Notes: generated from the letters alone by a model not told the origin. A DNA stretch of 64,000 nt from Erysipelothrix urinaevulpis (GCF_009828835.1 NZ_WTTB01000004.1:142768-206767), one strand, 5' to 3'; positions 9,175-16,098 are shown, numbered from the stretch's first letter. Made by a program: numbers and translations.

Positions 9175-9923
9175 TGTTAGGACTATTTAAAGCAGATTTT
9201 TACCGTATTACTCATAAACGTTCGTTTTACTATTACACGTTATTTTGTACAGCAATGTTTACCATTATTGCCATTATGGCAGGTGGACGCGCTATGTCGG
9301 ATGGAGCGTTTGCTGATTTTGGTATCATGATGATTACCTTATCACCGATGATTATTGGAATCTTTATTTACACACTCTACTTTGGTGATGATATCCGTTA
9401 CAAAAATGCCCAAGCAACTTTAGGTTATGGTTACACTCGAACATCTCTATTACTTTATAAATTTATATTCTTTGTCTTGTTAACCATATCGGCAAGTGCA
9501 TACTTATTTCTAATTATTTTTGTTAACTCATTTATCTTTGGAAAAGTACTTCCTAGCCAAGTTACTAATTCAATGGTTTTAATTAGCATCATGGCATCGT
9601 TAAAAACAATAATATTTGCAACACTTTCAAATATTATTCTTTACAAGACTCAACAAACATCTGCCAGTACTGTGGTTTTCGTTATGCTAGCAACGTCAAC
9701 ATTAAATATGCTTTTAGGTCTTTTACTCGGACAAAACTTCATTATCAATGTTATTGGTAATCTTACGCCTTACCTGGCAACTACCCTTAGCAACACTGTA
9801 ATGAATGAATGGATGGCTAATGGAATAGGCTACTCAAGCAACTTATTAATCTTATTGGGTTATATTCTAATATCCTTAACTGCAGCAGTGTTCTTATTTG
9901 AAAAGAAAGAACTAGAATTCTAA
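9174..9923 (+). CDS. ABC-2 type permease
   Basis: A 249-residue membrane protein with six hydrophobic segments (about 17-37, 50-70, 96-120, 134-152, 163-190, 220-243), the usual layout of ABC-2 permeases such as those of bacitracin or lantibiotic self-protection exporters. It partners the ATPase just upstream. Its last 93 bases are duplicated at 12387-12479 as part of a direct repeat bracketing a plasmid-like island; this copy is the intact one. Confidence 0.8.
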   Translation: MLGLFKADFYRITHKRSFYYYTLFCTAMFTIIAIMAGGRAMSDGAFADFGIMMITLSPMIIGIFIYTLYFGDDIRYKNAQATLGYGYTRTSLLLYKFIFFVLLTISASAYLFLIIFVNSFIFGKVLPSQVTNSMVLISIMASLKTIIFATLSNIILYKTQQTSASTVVFVMLATSTLNMLLGLLLGQNFIINVIGNLTPYLATTLSNTVMNEWMANGIGYSSNLLILLGYILISLTAAVFLFEKKELEF

Positions 9924-9930
9924 TCCACAT

Positions 9931-9968
9931 AAAAAAACAGCTAACTTCAATCGTTTAGCTGTTTTTTT
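9931..9968. terminator. Bidirectional terminator, left copy
   Basis: AAAAAAACAGCTAA pairs with TTTAGCTGTTTTTTT around a 9-base loop. In the ancestral order it separated the convergent permease and lipoprotein genes. An identical copy stands at 12487-12524. Confidence 0.85.
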
Positions 9969-9972
9969 GTGT

Positions 9973-10217
9973 CTATTTTTTTATGTTCAATTTTCCCAGA
10001 CAATTCTCGTTGTTGTTATTATTATTCGATCGAGCACAAACCTTATTGTCTTCTAAATTTAAATATAACCAATCTTCATCAATTCCATTTTTATTCGTAC
10101 TTTGAATAAAGATAAAATCGCCTGCTCCCATCAAATCAAAAAGCCAAAGATTCTGATCAACTTTTTCATTCTTGTCTCTAAAATAACTTTTCACTTGTGG
10201 ATCAGTATCTGAACTGA
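9973..10217 (-). pseudogene. 3' fragment of the duplicated lipoprotein gene
   Basis: This stretch reads as the last ~80 codons of the complete lipoprotein gene at 12529-12969, ending in the same CLGKLNIKK. It lacks the promoter, start, signal peptide and lipobox Cys. It is cut off exactly at the end of the direct repeat, where the truncated rep gene begins on the other strand, so it is a by-product of the duplication and unlikely to be translated. Confidence 0.85.
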
Positions 10218-10963
10218 ATATATTTTTGACTATTTGTGCAAGTATTAAAGAAAAAGGAAATGACTTGGTAGTTTATGATTTTAATAAAATAAGAGAATTG
10301 GCAAAGTATGATTCTACAAGTGTAGAACGCTTTGTAAATGACTTAAAATCAACGTATAGTAAACTCCTTGCAACAAATTATACGCTTGATGATGGCGACG
10401 TAATTGAATCATTTACTTTATTTAACCATTACAAGATAATTAGTTCAGAGCAAACTGTTGAAATACAGGTAAACCCTAACTTTAAACACATTCTTAACGA
10501 CCTAAACTTAGGCAATTTCACTCGTTTTGAATTGCAAGAATATACCAGCATAAACTCAACCTATTCAAAGGCTCTTTATATGCGCTTAAAACAATGGAAG
10601 ATTATAGGTAAATGGGAAGTTAATCTTGATGAATTTAAACGTGTTATGGCAATACCTGATAGTTATAGAAAGAGTAATATAGACCAAAAAATATTAAATC
10701 CAGCATTAAAGGATTTAAGTCCTTATTTTGACAAATTGAAAATTAAGAAATTAGATATGAATAAACGAGCTAGTGGTCGTGGTCGCCCCGTTAAATACAT
10801 TCAATTTACATTCACGCCACAAGATGACAAAAAAGAATGGTTAAAATCAAAAAGAAAAAAGATAAATAAACGACCACAACCAATTTATGATAAATTTGTT
10901 TTTGAAGAAATTTCTGATGAACAAATTGAAAAAACTGAAGAACTATTAAAATCATTAAAATAG
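10218..10963 (+). pseudogene. Rep_3-family plasmid initiator, 5'-truncated
   Basis: The readable frame from a TTG at 10226 gives 245 residues. They match the body of Rep_3 (RepB-like) theta-plasmid initiators: VVYDFNKIRELAKYDST, then TSVERFVNDLKSTYSKLLAT, FTRFELQEYTSINSTYSKAL and YMRLKQWK, then a second winged-helix half with ASGRGRPVKYIQFTF. The first ~35-40 residues that such proteins normally have are missing. The frame enters directly from the duplicated lipoprotein sequence at 10218, with an in-frame TAA at 10184. No ribosome site or iterons are visible upstream. Probably an inactive remnant of a plasmid replication gene, though a shortened protein cannot be excluded. Confidence 0.75.
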
Positions 10964-11074
10964 CAAGGGTGTGGGATATCCCACAAATATAAATTATCTT
11001 CTGTAAGAAGTAATTTGGTAATGTCCGTACAAAACACTGTGATGTTTGTGTACGGACATTACCCTTGCTTGCTA
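10961..11074. repeat. Left member of a structured inverted-repeat pair
   Basis: A 114-base element starting TAGCAAGGG (its TAG is the rep stop codon) and ending CCCTTGCTTGCTA, so its two ends are complementary. Inside are a perfect 14-base palindrome GTGGGATATCCCAC (10971-10984) and a perfect 12-bp stem AATGTCCGTACA/TGTACGGACATT (11020-11031 with 11049-11060). The reverse complement of 12241-12353 has the same layout. The two are roughly three-quarters identical, and the inner stems differ in sequence but both still pair. Confidence 0.85.
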
Positions 11075-11098
11075 TTCGTTTAACCCTCATATTATACA
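11069..11098 (+). promoter_or_regulatory. Candidate promoter of the bacteriocin-like cassette
   Basis: TTGCTA (11069-11074) and TATACA (11093-11098) are 18 bases apart; TATTAT at 11090-11095 is an alternative -10. Transcription would begin close to the 18-bp palindrome just downstream. The -35 lies in the end of the left structured element. Confidence 0.45.
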
Positions 11099-11102
11099 TA
11101 GA

Positions 11103-11142
11103 AATAACACACTGTTGTAACCGATTACAACAGTGTGTTATT
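11103..11142 (+). promoter_or_regulatory. 18-bp perfect palindrome in the leader
   Basis: AATAACACACTGTTGTAA (11103-11120) pairs perfectly with 11125-11142 around the loop CCGA. It sits between the candidate promoter and the AGGAGG ribosome site of the secreted protein. It lacks a T-tract, so I read it as an operator or 5' mRNA hairpin and not as a terminator. Confidence 0.65.
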
Positions 11143-11166
11143 ATTGATTTAAGAGGAGGGATTTAT

Positions 11167-12024
11167 ATGAGGAAAAAAATGAAGTTTATAAGTTTTGGAA
11201 TTCTTTGTTTTTTTGTCACAATAATTTCAACTATACCGCTATCAGCTGAACATTCGAACCTGAGTACAGAGTATCAAAACTTCATATCTAGAAGAGTTAG
11301 GTCATTTTCAAGTTACAATTCTTTGGATGAAAATGATATTAAAGAACTGGAGAAACATGATGTAGATAAAGACTTTTACTTGTTTTTTGAAGCGTTTGTA
11401 GGAAGTGATTTTACAAATTATATGTCTACAAGTGAGGGGAGTATTATTATAAATGAAGAATCAAAGGTTCCAATTCTTTTAGACGGATCTATTGAAAATA
11501 AATTAATTGTATTAATCGGAGATACACAATATGCTATAAAACAAGAAGATAATTTATTTGGAAGTAATCTGTTACTAGAACATCATAACGGAAAAAAAAT
11601 GTATCTCCATGAAGAAACATTTAATAATGCGCCTGTAAGTAACGAAAATCATAATCCAATGGCCAATGTACGTTCTGGAGCATATTGGAGATCTCCATCT
11701 GGTCCTGTTAGAGGGAAAACAGGTTCTTGGCTCGCTGTTCTATCATTAGCTTTAGAGGCTGTTGGCTGGGTAGGAAAATTCAAGCATCCCGTTGTTGGTA
11801 CTATATTCAAGGCTGTTGGTTCTGCTGTAACAGTTGGTTCGTTAGTTTACGTAACTTTATATACTGAAACTTATCAGTCACAAAGAAGTGATTGTAGAAC
11901 CTATATTCGTCAGCAGACTTTGTACTATAAACATAGTAATTATTCGGGTTATCAAAAAACTAGATTCAGTTTCTTCCACAGTGTTCGTCCTGACTATGCT
12001 GGTGGATCATGTAGGAAATATTAA
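11167..12024 (+). CDS. Secreted bacteriocin-like protein of unknown family
   Basis: A 285-residue precursor. The start at 11167 is chosen because AGAGGAGGG stands 7 bases upstream; reading back to 11065 adds 34 residues without a ribosome site. Residues 1-27 are a classic signal peptide (KK...hydrophobic...PLSA). The middle is acidic and soluble. From about residue 165 the protein becomes Gly/Ser/Arg-rich, then has a hydrophobic segment (about 184-228, WLAVLSLALEAVGWVGKF and VVGTIFKAVGSAVTVGSLVY), and ends in a basic, Tyr-rich tail with two Cys (SDCRTY and GGSCRKY). I do not recognise the family. A secreted precursor with a cationic amphipathic C-terminus, followed by a tiny membrane protein on a plasmid-like island, suggests a bacteriocin; this is inference. 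Confidence 0.7.
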   Translation: MRKKMKFISFGILCFFVTIISTIPLSAEHSNLSTEYQNFISRRVRSFSSYNSLDENDIKELEKHDVDKDFYLFFEAFVGSDFTNYMSTSEGSIIINEESKVPILLDGSIENKLIVLIGDTQYAIKQEDNLFGSNLLLEHHNGKKMYLHEETFNNAPVSNENHNPMANVRSGAYWRSPSGPVRGKTGSWLAVLSLALEAVGWVGKFKHPVVGTIFKAVGSAVTVGSLVYVTLYTETYQSQRSDCRTYIRQQTLYYKHSNYSGYQKTRFSFFHSVRPDYAGGSCRKY

Positions 12025-12029
12025 TTCAT

Positions 12030-12188
12030 ATGAAAAAATATATTATATTTCATTCTCTTTTTATTATTTTATTATCAATTATTTCTCTGTCAATAGATAA
12101 ACTAGATACTTATAGAAAACTGAATTATTTTATAATAGGTTTTGTTGTTATTGGTTTAATAAAATTTGTTTTGGATAAAAAAAAATAA
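12030..12188 (+). CDS. Small two-TM protein, candidate immunity protein
   Basis: A 52-codon frame beginning 5 bases after the secreted protein's stop: MKKYIIFHSL then two hydrophobic helices (about 4-22 and 33-48) separated by a short charged loop (DKLDTYRKLN), ending in LDKKK. AGGAAA at 12013-12018, inside the end of the upstream gene, could serve as ribosome site, and close spacing suggests coupled translation. Size, two helices and position match the immunity proteins that accompany many bacteriocin genes. No sequence family is recognised. Confidence 0.65.
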   Translation: MKKYIIFHSLFIILLSIISLSIDKLDTYRKLNYFIIGFVVIGLIKFVLDKKK

Positions 12189-12240
12189 TTTAACTATCTT
12201 AGCTTATTTTTTGATGCATCAAAGTAATAGGTTAAATGAG

Positions 12241-12353
12241 TAGCAAGCAAGGACTATGTATACACACCAACTCTCACGTGTTTTGTATATACATAGCCAA
12301 TTTTTTCTTTCAAAAGATAATTTATACTCGTAGGATATACCACACCCTTACTA
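12241..12353. repeat. Right member of the structured inverted-repeat pair
   Basis: On the plus strand it begins TAGCAAGCAAGG and ends CCCTTACTA; read on the minus strand it aligns along its length with 10961-11074. Its inner stem is CTATGTATA (12254-12262) with TATACATAG (12288-12296), different in sequence from the left copy but again complementary. The weaker palindrome GTAGGATATACCAC is at 12330-12343. The two elements face each other around the secreted-protein cassette. Confidence 0.8.
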
Positions 12354-12386
12354 TTTTTAAAAAACGCCATTAAAAACAGTTGTTTC

Positions 12387-12479
12387 TACTCTAGCAACTT
12401 ATTAATCTTATTGGGTTATTTTCTAATATCCTTAACTGCAGCAGTGTTCTTATTTGAAAAGAAAGAACTAGAATTCTAA
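12387..12479 (+). pseudogene. 3' fragment of the duplicated ABC permease gene
   Basis: The last 30 codons of the ABC-2 permease gene (SSNLLILL...FEKKELEF, stop at 12477-12479) repeated without a start. It is the beginning of the right direct-repeat copy and marks the right border of the inserted DNA, which ends at about 12386. Confidence 0.9.
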
Positions 12480-12486
12480 TCCACAT

Positions 12487-12524
12487 AAAAAAACAGCTAA
12501 CTTCAATCGTTTAGCTGTTTTTTT
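12487..12524. terminator. Bidirectional terminator, right copy
   Basis: Same hairpin as at 9931-9968 (CAGCTAA/TTTAGCTG with flanking A and T tracts). It serves the complete lipoprotein gene. Confidence 0.85.
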
Positions 12525-12528
12525 GTGT

Positions 12529-12969
12529 CTATTTTTTTATGTTCAATTTTCCCAGACAATTCTCGTTGTTGTTATTATTATTCGATCGAGCACAAACCTT
12601 ATTGTCTTCTAAATTTAAATATAACCAATCTTCATCAATTCCATTTTTATTCGTACTTTGAATAAAGATAAAATCGCCTGCTCCCATCAAATCAAAAAGC
12701 CAAAGATTCTGATCAACTTTTTCATTCTTGTCTCTAAAATAACTTTTCACTTGTGGATCAGCATCTGAACTGAGATCCCACTTTGCTTGATCACCTTCAT
12801 ACCGAAGTCTGATTTGATTCGTGAGAATCTTATTTCCTTTTTTTACCTCTATTTGAACATAGTCTTTATCAACTTGTTCGATATTATGATAGGTTATTTT
12901 ACCTGTATCTTGTGAACATCCTACAAGTAATAACACTAAAAGTATACTTAAAACTATATTTTTTTTCAT
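12529..12969 (-). CDS. Small lipoprotein, unknown function
   Basis: A 146-residue precursor. The start at 12969 is preferred because GGAAGAGGGG lies just upstream; a TTG start six codons earlier overlaps that site. Residues 1-17 form a lipoprotein signal (KKNIVLSILLVLLLVGC) with the lipobox LVGC, so Cys17 would be lipidated and the protein held on the outer face of the membrane. The remainder is polar, with a run of Asn and a Cys near the C-terminus, and I recognise no domain. The 3' half is duplicated at 9973-10217. Confidence 0.75.
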   Translation of the reverse strand: MKKNIVLSILLVLLLVGCSQDTGKITYHNIEQVDKDYVQIEVKKGNKILTNQIRLRYEGDQAKWDLSSDADPQVKSYFRDKNEKVDQNLWLFDLMGAGDFIFIQSTNKNGIDEDWLYLNLEDNKVCARSNNNNNNENCLGKLNIKK

Positions 12970-13057
12970 GGCCCCTCTTCCTTTCAATCAAAATATAATA
13001 CACTTAAATCCTAATATAATTAAGTTTGGATTTCAACTCAAATTTTATTCCATCAAA

Positions 13058-13086
13058 AAAGCTATCACGTGTCGTGATAGCTTTCT
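13058..13086 (-). terminator. Terminator of the MerR-PfoR-LDH region
   Basis: AAGCTATCACG and CGTGATAGCTT pair around TGT, and the minus strand continues with six Ts, directly after the dehydrogenase stop. Confidence 0.85.
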
Positions 13087-13087
13087 A

Positions 13088-14074
13088 TTATTTAATTTCG
13101 TATTTGCTTTCGCCTGTTTCAAGGAATGAAGTAAGTGATGTTAGTGCAACTTCAACCATGTCACTGACTGCTTGATCTGTATAAAATGCACTGTGTGGTG
13201 AAACAATCACGTCTTGATGATTCATAAGGTAAGCTAAATTATGATCTGTTAAACGTGTATTTCGGTGATCTTGGTGAAATACACCCAATTCACCTTCTAA
13301 GACATCGAAGCCACATGTAGAAATATGTCCATTGTCTAAATATTTAATTAAGGCATTGGTATCAATTAATTCACCACGTGATGTATTGATGACAATTAAA
13401 CCTTTTTTTGTTTTTGCAAATGTTTCTTCATTTAATAAGTGATGTGTTGATTCAAGTAGAGGTGCATGTAAGATAATCACATCCGCTGTCTCTAATAATT
13501 CATCAATGCTTACATAAGTAACAAACTCTTTAAGTCCTTCGTTTTCAAACACATCTTGTGCGATGATTTTCCCACCAAAGCCTGCCAATTTACGGGCTGT
13601 AGAAGCACCAATACGTCCTGTACCAACGATACCAAATGTTAAGTTATGCATTTCTCGGCCTTGAATATTATTCAATGAGAAATCTTGATTTTCCATTCGT
13701 TTCATGACTTTTTTCATGCGACGAACTGCCATTAGTGTCAACATAACTGTGTAATCAGAAACACAGTCTACTGAATAGGTCGCATTAGAGAATTTAATTC
13801 CATGTTCTCGAACTGCTTCCATATCAACGTTGTTGAAGCCAGCACTTCTTGATGCGAGGTATTTACAACCTAATTCACTTAATGTTGCAATGTTTTCTTT
13901 ACTTGCATCACAATTCCCTAAAATACTAACAGCTTCATATCCTTTAGCAAGATGAATGTTTTCACTTGATAATGAACTGTATACTAATTCTACCTCAATA
14001 TTTAACGCTTTTGAAAAACGTTCAAAGTCTGCAAGCTCATCAGGTCTTGCGGCATATGCTATAATTTTTTTCAT
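13088..14074 (-). CDS. D-2-hydroxyacid dehydrogenase (D-lactate dehydrogenase-like)
   Basis: A 328-residue NAD-dependent enzyme interconverting a 2-oxoacid and a D-2-hydroxyacid, probably pyruvate and D-lactate. The Rossmann motif is GIVGTGRIG (about 149-157). Catalytic residues are visible as the Arg in NTSRGELID (about 231-239), the Glu after it (DVLEGELG) and the His in IVSPHSAFYT (about 291-300). The substrate-side block SRSAGFNNVDM is typical of D-LDH/VanH. It is the last gene of a unit with the PfoR-like protein (28 bases apart) and is probably switched by the MerR promoter upstream of that gene. Confidence 0.85.
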   Translation of the reverse strand: MKKIIAYAARPDELADFERFSKALNIEVELVYSSLSSENIHLAKGYEAVSILGNCDASKENIATLSELGCKYLASRSAGFNNVDMEAVREHGIKFSNATYSVDCVSDYTVMLTLMAVRRMKKVMKRMENQDFSLNNIQGREMHNLTFGIVGTGRIGASTARKLAGFGGKIIAQDVFENEGLKEFVTYVSIDELLETADVIILHAPLLESTHHLLNEETFAKTKKGLIVINTSRGELIDTNALIKYLDNGHISTCGFDVLEGELGVFHQDHRNTRLTDHNLAYLMNHQDVIVSPHSAFYTDQAVSDMVEVALTSLTSFLETGESKYEIK

Positions 14075-14102
14075 TTTTTATTTCCTCCCTTTAATGTTAA
14101 AT

Positions 14103-15137
14103 CTAATCAAATTTAATTGCGTAGTCTTCATCGCTTACAAGTTTAACTGTTCGCTTGAAAACAAAATCAAATACAAATCCCATTGCAACAGGAATAGCGA
14201 TAAATGCTAAAGCTGTAATTAGTAAATTGGACATTGTATAACCAACAATATTTAAATGATTGAGTGGTCCAATTAAGCCACTAATTCCAAATCCAGCACT
14301 TGCTGGTGTTCCAACAATATTTAGAATTCCTGCAAAAGCGCCACAAACTGCCGCATTCGCAATAATTGGTATCATCATGCTTGGCTTTTTAATAAAGTTT
14401 GCCATTTGCATTTTTGGTGATCCTAAGAAATGAGCAATACTTGTTCCAAAACCATTTTGTTTGTAACCTGAAATTGCTAATCCAAAACCAGCTGCACAAA
14501 TTCCTAAGTTCGCTGCGCCTGATCCAACACCACTTAAACCAATGGTTAAAGCAACACCCGCTGTAGATAACGGTGAAACAATCATCACAGCAAAGGTAAC
14601 ACTAATTAAAATTCCTGCAACGATAGGTGTTAAATCCGTAAACTGAGAAACCAATGTTCCCACAAGTCCTGTTAGTTGAGAAACAACTGGTAAAAGTACA
14701 AATAATCCTAAGCCACCAATGACTGTCGTCACTAAGGCCGGAACAACAAGGATAGTATACGCTTTTAGACGATTACCAATCAGTTGAATTGCAAAGACAG
14801 CAAGACCAGCAACAATCCCTGCATTCACAACATCACCAATACCAACTAATGTTAAGCCAGTTTCAGTAAAACGCATAACTCCTGAACCAATGGCGGTTGT
14901 AATTGCAAGTGTTCCCGATTGAATTGGGTTTAATTTGAATTGCATTGCAATCGTTAATCCCATAATAACCGGTAAAAGGCTTGTCGCCATTCCCGTTAAT
15001 TGAGCCACTTTTGTCCATTCAAACGCTTTGGCTAATTCCCCTAATAATGCACCGGGTATCAGTGCAACAACAATACCAACACTCATTCCTGTTAGTACTT
15101 TGTTTGTAAATTCTTTAAATCCTATTTTGTTTTCCAT
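14103..15137 (-). CDS. PfoR-like PTS EIIC-type membrane protein
   Basis: A 344-residue protein with about 9-10 hydrophobic segments, beginning ENKIGFKEFTNKVLTGMSVG. It is Gly-rich (GSGVMRFTETG, GLSGVGSGAANLGICAAGFG, HFLGSPKMQMANFIKKPS), the pattern of the PTS_EIIC_2/PfoR group. These resemble sugar-PTS membrane domains but lack EIIA/EIIB domains, and their substrates are unknown. Its coupling to a D-hydroxyacid dehydrogenase and a MerR regulator is the main clue; it may move a metabolite connected to lactate or a similar acid. Confidence 0.75.
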   Translation of the reverse strand: MENKIGFKEFTNKVLTGMSVGIVVALIPGALLGELAKAFEWTKVAQLTGMATSLLPVIMGLTIAMQFKLNPIQSGTLAITTAIGSGVMRFTETGLTLVGIGDVVNAGIVAGLAVFAIQLIGNRLKAYTILVVPALVTTVIGGLGLFVLLPVVSQLTGLVGTLVSQFTDLTPIVAGILISVTFAVMIVSPLSTAGVALTIGLSGVGSGAANLGICAAGFGLAISGYKQNGFGTSIAHFLGSPKMQMANFIKKPSMMIPIIANAAVCGAFAGILNIVGTPASAGFGISGLIGPLNHLNIVGYTMSNLLITALAFIAIPVAMGFVFDFVFKRTVKLVSDEDYAIKFD

Positions 15138-15162
15138 GTGAAGAAAACCCCCTTACACCTAA

Positions 15163-15193
15163 AATCTAAACTATGACCTTAGGGTAGAGTAAA
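15163..15193 (-). promoter_or_regulatory. MerR-type promoter with 19-bp spacer
   Basis: On the minus strand TTTACT (15188-15193) and TAGATT (15163-15168) are separated by exactly 19 bases. The spacer is centred on the palindromic CCTAAGG within an interrupted dyad ACTCTACC...GGTCATAGT. A 19-bp spacer with a central dyad is the hallmark of MerR-activated promoters. It lies between the MerR gene and the PfoR-like gene. Confidence 0.75.
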
Positions 15194-15199
15194 GTGATT

Positions 15200-16009
15200 T
15201 TATCGAACTTTTACCTGATATTGTTGAATCATTTCATCCTCTGAATTTGTAAAAGTATAATCAACTAAGCAAAAATCAAGAATCGGTCCATCAACCTCAT
15301 ACCCTTCATTTTTAATCCACTCTAAAAACTCAATAAGCGCTTGTTTACTGTGGTATCCGCCCTTTTTATACATACAAACATATTTCCCTGAGGGCAATAT
15401 TTGCTCTGTATTCATCCTTAACCCATCAGATAATCGGATAAAAGACCCCGCTTTTTCATCAATATTTAACGGATCAGGGTAGATGGTACCATACTCCATT
15501 TGTGAAAAAATGTCTTTTTCAATCAACTCTCTGAGCAAAACCCTATATGCAAGCATGATATTTTTTTTGCTTACATTTCCCTCACTCACCGATAACGCTA
15601 TTCGTCGTTCATCAAATAATTTGATTGCAGGTTTATTTAAATCTCGTTCATCTAAATGTTGGACACGATCATAAAATGATAACAAAAACTCCAAATCTTT
15701 TTTTCTTTGTGAGATTAATTTAAATTCTTTTTCAACTTGTTGGTGGCGTTCTTTTAAATTACCAATTAAGTAATCAAAATCTCTTGTTTCCAACATTTGT
15801 TTTATTTCGGTTAATGTAAACCCTAAGTCTTTAAAGTATATAATTTGTTTTAGATAAGGAAATTGCTTCCGTGAATAATAGCGATACCCTGTTTCTTCAT
15901 CACTATACTCTGGAGAAAAAAGCCCAATCCGATCATAATAATGAAGTGTTTTACGTGTAATCTTGTGTAAATTAGCAACTTCATTAATTAAAAACATCTC
16001 TTCATCCAT
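15200..16009 (-). CDS. MerR-family regulator with GyrI-like effector domain
   Basis: A 269-residue BmrR-type activator. The start at 16009 is chosen because GAGGTG sits six bases upstream; a GTG three codons earlier is possible. Residues ~5-75 are the winged-helix MerR domain (FLINEVANLHKITRKTLHYY, then GLFSPEYSDEETGYRYYSRK), followed by a coiled-coil helix and, from about 120, a GyrI-like ligand domain ending QQYQVKVR. Such proteins twist 19-bp-spacer promoters when ligand binds. The matching promoter directly downstream makes the pfoR-ldh genes its likely target. Confidence 0.85.
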   Translation of the reverse strand: MDEEMFLINEVANLHKITRKTLHYYDRIGLFSPEYSDEETGYRYYSRKQFPYLKQIIYFKDLGFTLTEIKQMLETRDFDYLIGNLKERHQQVEKEFKLISQRKKDLEFLLSFYDRVQHLDERDLNKPAIKLFDERRIALSVSEGNVSKKNIMLAYRVLLRELIEKDIFSQMEYGTIYPDPLNIDEKAGSFIRLSDGLRMNTEQILPSGKYVCMYKKGGYHSKQALIEFLEWIKNEGYEVDGPILDFCLVDYTFTNSEDEMIQQYQVKVR

Positions 16010-16074
16010 ACTTAACACCTCGTTCTTATTATAACAAGTTTGCGTCTTTCATGCTTTGCTTTCAATCATAAGAA

Positions 16075-16098
16075 AAGAAAGTCTAGATGACTTTCTTT
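16075..16098 (-). terminator. Terminator overlapping the treC stop
   Basis: AAGAAAGTC and GACTTTCTT pair around TAGAT; the minus strand continues into TTTTCTTAT. The stem includes the last codons of the phosphotrehalase gene. Confidence 0.65.

Larger units (their letters stand above)
9831..10217. repeat. Left copy of a 387-bp direct repeat
   Basis: Bases 9831-10217 match 12387-12773 in direct orientation at a constant offset of 2556. I count three mismatches (9836, 9864, 10206). The copy spans the end of the permease gene, the shared terminator and the 3' part of the lipoprotein gene. The identity stops sharply: at 10218 on the right, and at 9829/9830 on the left. Confidence 0.93.
12387..12773. 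repeat. Right copy of the 387-bp direct repeat
   Basis: Matches 9831-10217 with three differences. Sequence to its right (from 12774) is the intact lipoprotein gene; sequence to the left of the left copy is the intact permease gene. Removing 2556 bases would restore a simple permease-terminator-lipoprotein order. Confidence 0.93.

Noticed and set aside
10218..10226. Iterons of a theta origin upstream of rep
   Set aside because: The sequence upstream is the duplicated chromosomal repeat and contains no tandem 20-22-base repeats; none were seen downstream either.
10961..11074. Calling the hairpin after rep an ordinary terminator
   Set aside because: There is no T-tract after the stem on either strand, and the same multi-part layout recurs inverted 1.2 kb away.
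11065..11166. N-terminal extension of the secreted protein back to 11065
   Set aside because: The 34 extra codons run through the promoter and the 18-bp palindrome and have no ribosome site. The ATG at 11167 has AGGAGGG upstream and gives a proper signal peptide.
11888..12100. 70-codon ORF in another frame across the end of the secreted protein
   Set aside because: It overlaps two better-supported genes, has no ribosome site and no domain-like composition.
9831..12773. Reading the long direct repeats as the ends of an insertion sequence or integrative element with att sites
   Set aside because: The repeats are 387 bp of coding and terminator sequence from the flanking chromosome, and no transposase or integrase lies between them. 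Target duplications and att cores are far shorter.
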